Assembly: GCA_947177345.1 (NCBI GenBank)
Contig: CAMWUB010000120.1
Location: 1 to 5,623 of the forward strand
DNA: 5,623 nucleotides
DNA from: an uncultured Ruminococcus sp.
GTDB taxonomy: Bacteria; Bacillota; Clostridia; Oscillospirales; Ruminococcaceae
Direction of reading: 5' to 3'
Shown here: in pieces, positions 1-4,988 of the stretch
How positions within the stretch are numbered: position 1 is the first letter of the stretch
Layout of the letters: every line of letters starts with the position of its first letter
The notes under the pieces: generated by a model
The model's input: the letters and a program-made list of their open reading frames with translations, nothing else
What the model was told of the DNA's origin: nothing
The model's database searches: none
Position numbers and translations under genes: made by a program

Positions 1-19
1 ATTGTAATTAAAATATTAT

Positions 20-250
20 TCAGTATGCATAATCTTCATCTTGAATAACAAGTGTCTGTAAATCTTCTACATGACAGCCGAAGAATTTTGCAAGTCTCCA
101 GTAAGTTTCTTTGGAAGTCGCACGTCTGTTTACGAAACTATACAGACACTCGCACGTTATACCACTTTCACGGCTTAATTGTCGGATAGTTTCAATTTTA
201 TGTTCTCTCATAAGCCGGTAAAATTCGTCGATATTAAGTACTATTTTCAT
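20..250 (-). CDS. Small XRE-type helix-turn-helix protein (76 aa)
   Basis: This is a single-domain DNA-binding protein, probably a regulator of the element; its target is unknown. A helix-turn-helix spans about residues 18-42, with IRQLSRES as the likely second helix and CECLYSFVNRR in the recognition-helix position. The segment after it (WRLAKFFGCHVEDL) matches the usual closing helices of XRE domains. The start chosen is the ATG at 250, preceded by a strong GAAAGGAGG site. A longer in-frame reading back to 343 would run into the upstream membrane gene and adds 31 residues that do not look like part of the fold. The gene begins 22 bases after the stop of the membrane protein gene, so it is probably co-transcribed with it. 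It ends 19 bases from the window edge. The HTH assignment is fairly secure; the biological role is not. Confidence 0.8.
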   Translation of the reverse strand: MKIVLNIDEFYRLMREHKIETIRQLSRESGITCECLYSFVNRRATSKETYWRLAKFFGCHVEDLQTLVIQDEDYAY

Positions 251-272
251 TGTTATCCTCCTTTCCTGAAAG

Positions 273-845
273 TCAATCAGACAATTTTTTATTTTTTTGC
301 TGTTCCCTGTATACTTGTATGTAAAGAATGTTATCAAGTGCATTGCCGAAAGTTGCTATACATAGTATAATTTTGAAATCCAAATCAATTAACATAGCGA
401 TACATGAATCGATTATAGTTGCTATGGCAAATGTGGAAAGATTATTATTGTCGAAATGTTCCCGTTCAGATTCCTGTCTGTAGCGTTCACTACGTAGACG
501 ATTTCCGCCACAGATGATATTTCTTGTTATCAGTGCAAATACAAAAGTATCAAGTATATAGTAAACTATAATATTATCTGACATAAGAGTATAGATTGTA
601 GTTGTTATTCCGGCGACAGTTTCAAGTACACAGAACAGTGTGAATTTCCGGAATAAAATATCTGAATACTTATTCCATAGTACACTTGCTAAAACGATTC
701 CAAAACAACTGATAATCTGTTCTGATGCAATCATGAAGTCGGATATATGTAGCATAATTTCCTTGTGAATGGTCGGATATGCTGTTGAGTAGAAAACAGT
801 ACTCAGAAACGTTGCAAGAAGCATTCTGTCCGGTTTTTTAATCAT
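273..845 (-). CDS. Six-helix membrane protein resembling half of an MFS transporter (190 aa)
   Basis: The protein is a predicted integral membrane protein. Hydrophobic segments lie at roughly residues 9-25, 37-56, 66-86, 91-112, 136-154 and 158-176, giving six helices with a charged loop at 115-133 (rich in Arg, Glu and Asn). The loop between helices 2 and 3 reads WNKYSDILFRK (57-67), which resembles MFS motif A (GxLaDrxGRK). The start of the protein (YPTIHKEI after helix 1) also looks like an MFS N-terminal half. MFS proteins normally have about 400 residues and 12 helices, so this would be a half-size member or a derivative; substrate and activity cannot be inferred. The ATG at 845 has an excellent AAAGGAGGTG site and the frame is open throughout, so it is probably an intact gene rather than debris. 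It lies 22 bases after the cysteine-rich gene and 22 bases before the small XRE gene, in one leftward operon. Alternatives are a phage membrane protein unrelated to MFS or a superinfection-exclusion factor. Confidence 0.72.
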   Translation of the reverse strand: MIKKPDRMLLATFLSTVFYSTAYPTIHKEIMLHISDFMIASEQIISCFGIVLASVLWNKYSDILFRKFTLFCVLETVAGITTTIYTLMSDNIIVYYILDTFVFALITRNIICGGNRLRSERYRQESEREHFDNNNLSTFAIATIIDSCIAMLIDLDFKIILCIATFGNALDNILYIQVYREQQKNKKLSD

Positions 846-867
846 TTTTCACCTCCTTTGATGTATT

Positions 868-1047
868 CTAATTCATATATGGCAAATCAGCGAAGAAATC
901 GAAGCATTCCTGTTTGATACATCTGGCACAGTCGTCATATGGGTCGTCATTACTATACGTGCAACGCACTTTTTCTTCGTGTTCTGATTCGCATTTGCCA
1001 TAATTCCGGCAGTGGTCGCACAGATTACAGTGAAAATAACCAAACAT
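868..1047 (-). CDS. Small cysteine-rich protein (59 aa)
   Basis: This short gene encodes a 59-residue acidic protein with eight cysteines at residues 7, 10, 13, 19, 29, 40, 43 and 48. The N-terminal spacing is CxxCxxC followed by C after five residues, and a second CxxC lies at 40-43. Such spacing is typical of zinc-binding knuckles and of iron-sulfur proteins, so a metal-binding protein is likely, but I do not recognise the family. There is no signal peptide, so it should be cytoplasmic. The ATG at 1047 is preceded by a near-perfect AAAGGAGG site at good spacing and the stop is TAG. The membrane protein gene starts 22 bases downstream with its own strong site, so the two are probably co-expressed. 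The ribosome site, reading-frame integrity and cysteine density support a real gene; function is unknown. Confidence 0.8.
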   Translation of the reverse strand: MFGYFHCNLCDHCRNYGKCESEHEEKVRCTYSNDDPYDDCARCIKQECFDFFADLPYMN

Positions 1048-1126
1048 AATTTTTACCTCCTTTCATTTTGCTATGACTCTGCGTTCATGCGGACTTGTCA
1101 CCGCCGGATTTCCGGTCGCATTAGAG

Positions 1127-1146
1127 CAGGGGAACGGATTCCCCTG
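1127..1146 (-). other. Perfect hairpin after the MuB-like gene
   Basis: An 8-bp perfect stem (CAGGGGAA / TTCCCCTG) closes a 4-base loop, starting 7 bases after the stop of the MuB-like gene. On the minus strand it is not followed by a U-run, so it is not a classical intrinsic terminator for the operon. It is flanked by a T-rich run on the plus-strand side. It could attenuate or protect the 3' end of the transposition mRNA. The remaining bases up to 1047 hold only a weak CCGGA/TCCGG stem-loop and the ribosome binding site of the next gene. Confidence 0.5.
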
Positions 1147-1153
1147 TATTATT

Positions 1154-2077
1154 TTAAACTTCTATTTCCATATAGCGTGCCATGCCAATAAGTCCCCTGA
1201 GTGTTATATCGTCGTTGTCATAAGCGTTTGAAAAAAGGTTTATCGCCCCTCTGAGTGCCTGTGGTGTTCGTGCAATCCTGAGCAGGTAGTCTATTTCGGC
1301 GTTCATATTTTCAGTTTCAAGAATCGGGAAAAGTTTGCAGATGTCCTCACGCTGAATTTCCGTATTTCTGTAGATTTTACGCTGTTTAGTACGGTTTGCA
1401 ATCTGTGCGAACTCTGCTTTTTTACCGCCCATACGGGTTACCGTTTCAAGATTTCCGATAAAGCAGATACCAAGTGTTTGACCTTGGTCATTGAAGTAAT
1501 CAGAAAAACTTCTGAGAATTTCAATATTTTTTGTTGTGAGATGTTGTGATTCATCAAAAATCAGAACTTTTCCGTCGGTAAGTTTGTGGGCTATTGACAG
1601 CCATAATTCATTGATTGATTTTTCCTGAACCGCTCCGATGCGGTCTGCAATCGTCTTTAAAAGGCTTTTGGTGTTGGTCAGACATGGGGTGATTGTTATC
1701 AGAAAGCTGTTTGACGGATTATCCGTTACGAATTTCTGTGCTGCCTTTGTCTTGCCTATTCCGGCATCACCGCAGATTACAGCAAGTCCGCCTTTTTTCT
1801 GACAAAGTACAATCGTGACATAAACCTGTTCCGAAACGCTGGTCGGTGCGTATTCAATTTCTGTGTATGTAAGTTCCGCACGTTCTTTTACTCCGAAATA
1901 TCCGGAAAGAACATCAAAGATTTTCTGTGGATTGGCGTTATATTTGCCGTTTCTGATTTGTGAAAGTGCTGTTCCGGATACGCCGATGAGCTGTCCGACA
2001 GCGTTCTGACTTAGACCTTTTTCTTTTTTGAGGGCTTCCACTTTTTCGAGAAGCTCCAGTTGTTCGCTTGTATACAT
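1154..2077 (-). CDS. MuB-like AAA+ ATPase, transposition target-selection protein (307 aa)
   Basis: This is a MuB homologue. In Mu, MuB is an ATP-dependent DNA-binding protein that captures target DNA, stimulates the transposase and mediates target immunity. Residues about 16-60 form a helix-turn-helix (LSQNAVGQLIGVSGTALSQI), matching the N-terminal DNA-binding domain known in MuB. The AAA+ core follows: Walker A GDAGIGKT at 103-110, Walker B VLIFDE at 171-176, a sensor-1-like Asn at about 209 (CFIGN) and a candidate arginine finger near 229. The length is close to the 312 residues of Mu B. The ATG at 2077 shares one base with the TAA of the transposase (TAATG) and has an AAGGAG site inside the transposase gene, so translation is probably coupled, giving balanced production of the two partners. 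The ATPase motifs are intact and no disruption is seen. IstB-like or TniB-like ATPases are alternatives, but the fused HTH and the neighbour favour MuB. Confidence 0.93.
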   Translation of the reverse strand: MYTSEQLELLEKVEALKKEKGLSQNAVGQLIGVSGTALSQIRNGKYNANPQKIFDVLSGYFGVKERAELTYTEIEYAPTSVSEQVYVTIVLCQKKGGLAVICGDAGIGKTKAAQKFVTDNPSNSFLITITPCLTNTKSLLKTIADRIGAVQEKSINELWLSIAHKLTDGKVLIFDESQHLTTKNIEILRSFSDYFNDQGQTLGICFIGNLETVTRMGGKKAEFAQIANRTKQRKIYRNTEIQREDICKLFPILETENMNAEIDYLLRIARTPQALRGAINLFSNAYDNDDITLRGLIGMARYMEIEV

Positions 2078-3507
2078 TATTTATTTCTCCTTGATTCGAC
2101 ATTTCTTAACATTCTTTGTGGGTCGATTATACATGAATTTTCCGCACCGACTGCCATACGTTCTTCCGGTTCTTCATTTGCCATCACCATGATAATATTT
2201 TTTGGAAGCTGTATATTGAATTTTCCGGCATTCTGTTCTGAAATGTACCGTAAACCATCTTTCTGCGTGAAATTGCTGTCGCCCCTGAGTTCCTTTGCAC
2301 GTGCTTTGACCTGTCTGGTAACGTCTGCCTGACCACGTCCGAGTTCTGCGATTTTTTCCTTGCTTTCACCGAAATATTCAAGCGTAAGCCAGTCTGCACA
2401 TTCCCACGTGAATAAATATCTGTCTTCACGGTCGTAAAGCCGGACGGTTGATGGGTCGTTGCGGTCATATCTGACACAGGCTTCCTCACCGATATATTGC
2501 CATACAATATTCTTATCGTAATACCATATTTTTTCGCCGTGGTACGTGATAAATACGCCGTTTCTTTTGACTTTCTGAAATCCTGCATTCCTGAGCATGA
2601 GCAGGTCAAGTGTTGCATCACTGGCTTTTCTTAGCGAAGTTTCGGCAATTGAGGCATTCCATACGTCAATCAAGGTCATTCCCTTGTACTTTGATTCACT
2701 ACTGCCATAAGGTTGTACATTGTATATATGGTCGGCAAAATCCGCAAACGTTTCACGGAGTTCTGCCTCTGTTTCAATGGTGCAGTTCTTAATATTCTGC
2801 TTGAGAATTTCAGGGCGTTCCACGATATTTCCGCCACAGTAGCCATATTGTGCGGTACAGTACTGTTCTTTTATAATCCGGTGGATTCGCTCCACAACTT
2901 TCGCCTGTGCGTTCCTGACTTTTGCAAAAACCAGTTCAATGCCGAGCCTTTCTACTATCGTCACCGGAATATTTCCTTTTTTGTCTTTAGAAATTTTTCG
3001 GTTACGTCGTTCACCGGCAATGTCAAGAGCCGTAAATTCTCGACCATTATCGAAATACAGACGTTTCGGAATGCCAAAACGGTGCATCGCAAATCTCAGG
3101 GCATCAAGCGTTGAATTGGAATCGGGACTTTCAGTTATATTCCAGCCGACAAGAACGTTTGATTTTACGTCAAGAACCGTTGTTATGTACAGTCTCCTTG
3201 TTTTTTCTGAATTATTGTCCTGCCTTACTATAACGTCGAAAGTGTAGTTATCCATAACCCAGCCGTCGTTAGCGTAAACGTTATCTTTTCGCCGGTTCGC
3301 ATACGGAGTACAATGGTCATGCAGAGCCTTTTCACCGTTGTGTGAATATTCGAGAACCGCAAACGGAATGGTTTTTATTTTCCGTCTGAAACACGCCACC
3401 GACGGAATTTCTTCCACAAGTTCGGGATATTCTTCAGCTATGTACGCACTCACCATACGGTAGCATTTACTGATTTTTGGTTCACTCTGTTCAAGATAGA
3501 TGTTCAT
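2077..3507 (-). CDS. MuA-like DDE transposase, catalytic and C-terminal part (476 aa as an ORF)
   Basis: This ORF holds the RNase H-fold catalytic core of a Mu-type transposase, which nicks the element ends and joins them to target DNA. The catalytic triad is visible: Asp86 (VMDNYTF), Asp153 (YFDNGREF) and Glu206 (AQAKVVERIHR). The spacing between the two aspartates is 67 residues, the same as D269-D336 in MuA, and Glu follows 53 later (56 in MuA). Residues about 300-390 resemble the beta-barrel domain after the core, and the basic tail ends in ESRRNK. There is no ribosome binding site before the ATG at 3507. The frame is the same as that of the upstream ORF (3517-4077), with only UGA-Gln-Asn-Phe between them. 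The apparent start falls inside a segment conserved in the family (W..F...YL...P.I..CY), so this is almost certainly the second part of one interrupted 666-residue transposase. It overlaps the MuB-like gene by one base. Confidence 0.9.
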   Translation of the reverse strand: MNIYLEQSEPKISKCYRMVSAYIAEEYPELVEEIPSVACFRRKIKTIPFAVLEYSHNGEKALHDHCTPYANRRKDNVYANDGWVMDNYTFDVIVRQDNNSEKTRRLYITTVLDVKSNVLVGWNITESPDSNSTLDALRFAMHRFGIPKRLYFDNGREFTALDIAGERRNRKISKDKKGNIPVTIVERLGIELVFAKVRNAQAKVVERIHRIIKEQYCTAQYGYCGGNIVERPEILKQNIKNCTIETEAELRETFADFADHIYNVQPYGSSESKYKGMTLIDVWNASIAETSLRKASDATLDLLMLRNAGFQKVKRNGVFITYHGEKIWYYDKNIVWQYIGEEACVRYDRNDPSTVRLYDREDRYLFTWECADWLTLEYFGESKEKIAELGRGQADVTRQVKARAKELRGDSNFTQKDGLRYISEQNAGKFNIQLPKNIIMVMANEEPEERMAVGAENSCIIDPQRMLRNVESRRNK

Positions 3508-3516
3508 GAAATTCTG

Positions 3517-3519
3517 TCA
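3517..3519 (-). other. In-frame UGA interrupting the transposase
   Basis: A single TGA codon separates the two transposase ORFs, which are otherwise in one continuous frame (..AGC ATA ATA TGA CAG AAT TTC ATG..). With this codon read as an amino acid the protein is 666 residues long and the catalytic triad falls at 276, 343 and 396, against 269, 336 and 392 in MuA. From my knowledge of the family, this junction usually carries a Trp two residues before a Phe, which is the position of the UGA here. Other genes in this window (20-250, 273-845, 4624-4833, 4989-5498) end in TGA, so TGA appears to be a normal stop. Readthrough, a TGG-to-TGA mutation and a sequencing error all remain possible. Confidence 0.85.
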
Positions 3520-4077
3520 TATTATGCTGTCGTCGTCGAGCTTGCTTTTACCTCTGCTCCAACCGCCTCGACTGTCAACAAGGTCTGCGTAGCATTCGTT
3601 TTTGTATGCTGAATATTTCCGGTACAGAATATCCGTACTGATTTCTAAATCCGGATTGAGATACTTCTGATGAGCGACAAACAATTTGTCAAACTCTGTC
3701 TTGTCTTTGCGTTCGGAGCGTTCAGATTGCCATTCTATAAGAATGTCTGTCCAACGTTTTATTTCTGTACGTTCAGCTTCGGAAAATTCTTCAAACGCCT
3801 TTTGAATGCCCTTTAAACGGTATTTAAACGTCGTTTTTTCTTCGGGTTCGCTGTCTGTTTTTTCGGGAAGTACGCCTGATTCTGTACGCTTCTGACGGTA
3901 GTATTTAGCTTGCAAATCTTCTGATAACGCTGATATAGGAATTAAACTATGTATTTTATTAGTTTCAGGATTTAATGTAGATTCAGCAGAAAGTTTGTTT
4001 ATTTTAATAAGTCTGCTGATATAGCTTACAGAACAACCTTTTAATTCTGCCAATTCTTTTAATGTAAGGTATTCCAA
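3517..4077 (-). CDS. MuA-like transposase, N-terminal DNA-binding part (186 aa as an ORF)
   Basis: This ORF corresponds to the end-binding region of a Mu-type transposase. A MerR-like helix-turn-helix occupies residues 4-30 (LTLKELAELKGCSVSYISRL), followed by a linker with the family-typical SALSEDLQAKYYR (49-61). A charged helical region at 84-165 probably corresponds to the MuA domains that contact the transposon ends. The last residues, SRGKSKLDDDSII, match the segment that normally leads straight into the catalytic half. The start is a TTG at 4077 with an AAGGAG site at good spacing; no better ATG exists. A strong hairpin lies immediately upstream of that site. If UGA terminates translation, the product would bind DNA but lack the active site, which could make it an inhibitor of transposition. 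DNA encoding residues 1-60 is only about 28% GC by hand count, against about 41% for the next 180 bases, suggesting the DNA-binding module was exchanged. Confidence 0.85.
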   Translation of the reverse strand: MEYLTLKELAELKGCSVSYISRLIKINKLSAESTLNPETNKIHSLIPISALSEDLQAKYYRQKRTESGVLPEKTDSEPEEKTTFKYRLKGIQKAFEEFSEAERTEIKRWTDILIEWQSERSERKDKTEFDKLFVAHQKYLNPDLEISTDILYRKYSAYKNECYADLVDSRGGWSRGKSKLDDDSII

Positions 4078-4092
4078 AATTTTTCTCCTTTC

Positions 4093-4116
4093 TGTCGGAG
4101 CAGGAACGCTCCGACA
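4093..4116 (-). promoter_or_regulatory. Perfect hairpin next to the transposase ribosome binding site
   Basis: A 9-bp perfect stem (TGTCGGAGC / GCTCCGACA) with a 6-base loop ends two bases before the AAAGGAG ribosome binding site of the transposase N-terminal ORF. It lacks a downstream U-run on either strand, so it is not a simple terminator. On the minus-strand RNA, AAATTTT (4123-4117) before the hairpin can also pair with AAAATTT (4083-4077) at the TTG start. That would leave the ribosome site in a bulge. Control of transposase translation or mRNA stability is an inference from this arrangement. Confidence 0.5.
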
Positions 4117-4133
4117 AAAATTTCTTCTTAGGT

Positions 4134-4163
4134 ATTGACATTGTCAATTTTTTGTGATACACT
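4134..4163 (+). promoter_or_regulatory. Palindrome and candidate rightward (antisense) promoter
   Basis: The sequence ATTGACA-T-TGTCAAT (4134-4148) is a perfect 7-bp palindrome with one central base. Its plus strand supplies a consensus TTGACA -35 box (4135-4140) followed after exactly 17 bases by TACACT (4158-4163), preceded by TGTGA. This would be a good plus-strand promoter in a region where all genes lie on the minus strand, running antisense through 4175-4833 toward the repressor gene. The minus strand also has TTGACA here, but no good -10 box at the right distance. Confidence 0.4.
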
Positions 4164-4174
4164 TAAAACGTACA

Positions 4175-4528
4175 TTAAAGGAAGTTGCATTCTTCTTTTA
4201 ACGTGGCGTTTTCCAGTTTCAGGGTAGTTATCACGTGTTCAAAGCGATAGCCTTGAAGCTGGATTTTTTCTAAGTGCTTAATCAGTCGTTCATTGATGTT
4301 GATAAATTTCTGTTTGCTGATTATCACAGTGTTCGGAAGTTCCACATCCAGTTCCATGTCGGTGATAAACTCAGAAGTCGCCTGCTCCAGTTCGATGAGC
4401 GTTCTGACTGTCTCGTACTGTGTTTCGATGTTGTCTTTGAGTTCATCGCTCATCACCATACCGGCAAGCGAATTGACAGCGGAAGTCACACTGTTCAGAT
4501 ACGCCTGTGCCTTGCATAAAAAGTTCAT
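4175..4528 (-). CDS. Unknown helical/coiled-coil protein of the early operon (117 aa)
   Basis: I do not recognise this protein. It is predicted to be largely alpha-helical, with no signal peptide or membrane segment. The stretch at residues 74-113 (KFININERLIKHLEKIQ, then TTLKLENATLKEEC) has heptad-like spacing of hydrophobic residues and suggests a coiled coil, so it may oligomerise. An earlier in-frame GTG at 4537 lies inside the AGAGGTG ribosome binding site, so the ATG at 4528 is preferred. It sits between the Cro/Ner-like gene and the transposase, where transposable phages keep small early regulators. It probably belongs to the same leftward transcript, though two hairpins precede it. 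A role in regulation or in the transposition complex is only positional inference. Confidence 0.75.
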   Translation of the reverse strand: MNFLCKAQAYLNSVTSAVNSLAGMVMSDELKDNIETQYETVRTLIELEQATSEFITDMELDVELPNTVIISKQKFININERLIKHLEKIQLQGYRFEHVITTLKLENATLKEECNFL

Positions 4529-4562
4529 ACTTTTCACCTCTTTTCAGTTTTCAAGATTCTGT

Positions 4563-4605
4563 CAGCCTTTCGGCTGTGGGATAGGGCTTTTTATAGTGAT
4601 GCCCT
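4563..4605 (-). other. Two small hairpins between the Cro-like and coiled-coil genes
   Basis: On the minus-strand RNA, AGGGC/GCCCT (4583-4605, 13-base loop) is followed by CAGCC-GAAA-GGCTG (4563-4576), a 5-bp stem with a GNRA tetraloop. Neither is followed by a U-run, so termination is unlikely; RNA processing or differential expression within the operon is possible. Nothing else is seen in the gap 4538-4623 apart from the ribosome site of the next gene. Confidence 0.35.
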
Positions 4606-4623
4606 TCAGAACACTTTGAGTTT

Positions 4624-4833
4624 TCAAACTGCTTTTCTGTCGTCAAACAGCAGATAATCAATGCTTATATCAAGTGCAGTGGATATTTTTACAATCATCT
4701 GTTTTGACGGATTGAATTCGTCTCTTTCAAGCCGTGATATATACGGCTGAGTAGTCTGCATTTTCTTCGCAAGTTCCACTTGTGTGTAACCAAGTTCTTC
4801 ACGACGATTTCTTATTTTCTGTCCGAATGTCAT
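4624..4833 (-). CDS. Cro/Ner-like XRE regulator (69 aa)
   Basis: This is a single-domain lambda-Cro/434-type DNA-binding protein. The helix-turn-helix is clear: second helix TQVELAKKM (17-25), turn, and recognition helix QPYISRLERD (29-38), followed by the canonical closing helices ending in ISIDYLLF. The 69-residue length leaves no room for another domain. It is the first gene of the leftward operon, transcribed away from the repressor gene. This is the position of ner in Mu and cro in lambdoid phages, so it probably represses the repressor promoter or autoregulates after induction. The ATG at 4833 has an AGAAAGGAG site. The minus-strand promoter at 4921-4949 would give a leader of about 80 bases. 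The XRE identity is secure; the Ner-like role rests on position. Confidence 0.88.
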   Translation of the reverse strand: MTFGQKIRNRREELGYTQVELAKKMQTTQPYISRLERDEFNPSKQMIVKISTALDISIDYLLFDDRKAV

Positions 4834-4850
4834 AAAATCACTCCTTTCTG

Positions 4851-4879
4851 TTTACTTTTCAATTCGCTTGTGATAAAAT
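4851..4879 (+). promoter_or_regulatory. Candidate promoter for the repressor gene
   Basis: TTTACT (4851-4856) and an extended -10 TGATAAAAT (TAAAAT at 4874-4879) are separated by 17 bases. A transcript would start near 4886 and have a leader of about 100 bases before the GTG at 4989. It points toward the leftward promoter at 4921-4949, so the two would be face to face. An alternative plus-strand TATAAT (4923-4928) has only a poor -35. Confidence 0.45.
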
Positions 4880-4923
4880 ATAAATGGGTTTTTATGCCTT
4901 CGAATATTACCACCATTTATATT
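4877..4923. repeat. 11-bp inverted repeat at the two promoters
   Basis: AATATAAATGG at 4877-4887 is repeated perfectly in inverted orientation as CCATTTATATT at 4913-4923, with 25 bases between. Each arm overlaps or abuts the -10 box of one of the two opposing promoters, making the early transcribed regions mirror images. It may be a regulator binding site or a consequence of a duplicated promoter unit. Confidence 0.6.
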
Positions 4924-4949
4924 ATAATACGTTTTTTCGTATTAGTCGA
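4921..4949 (-). promoter_or_regulatory. Early leftward promoter
   Basis: On the minus strand TCGACT (4949-4944) is followed after exactly 17 bases by a perfect TATAAT (4926-4921). It drives the Cro/Ner-like gene and presumably the transposition operon, with a start near 4914. The spacer is filled by a palindrome, which fits repression by the divergent repressor. Confidence 0.65.
4925..4944. promoter_or_regulatory. Operator-like palindrome in the early promoter spacer
   Basis: TAATACG (4925-4931) and CGTATTA (4938-4944) are perfect 7-bp inverted arms around six T residues. The 20-bp site lies between, and touches, the -35 and -10 boxes of the leftward promoter, an ideal position for a dimeric XRE repressor. 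A further related half-site, TACGAAA, lies at 4958-4964 and is inverted relative to TTTCGTA at 4935-4941. Which of the two HTH proteins binds cannot be told from sequence. Confidence 0.6.
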
Positions 4950-4988
4950 GCACGTGGTACGAAATTTCTTATAGAAAGGAAGAAGTTT

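Noticed and set aside
1127..1146. An intrinsic terminator after the MuB-like gene
   Set aside because: The hairpin is strong, but no U-run follows it on the minus strand.
2184..2621. A 145-codon minus-strand ORF inside the transposase
   Set aside because: It is a shadow frame of the catalytic part, with no independent ribosome site and no recognisable domain. The same holds for the plus-strand ORFs at 2060-3247 and 4274-4619.
3517..3519. The UGA as a selenocysteine codon
   Set aside because: No SECIS-like stem-loop is evident in the bases right after the UGA, and transposases of this family have no catalytic residue at this position.
3517..3519. Whole-genome reassignment of UGA to Trp
   Set aside because: Several other genes here end naturally in TGA, and reading through them only adds short unconserved tails or runs into the next gene.
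4005..4142. A 45-codon minus-strand ORF starting at 4142 and overlapping the transposase start in another frame
   Set aside because: It has no ribosome binding site, its codons span the hairpin, and it overlaps a well-supported gene.
4884..4988. The longer ATG start of the repressor at 4884
   Set aside because: There is no ribosome site, and the added residues are encoded by promoter and operator DNA. GTG at 4989 has a proper site.
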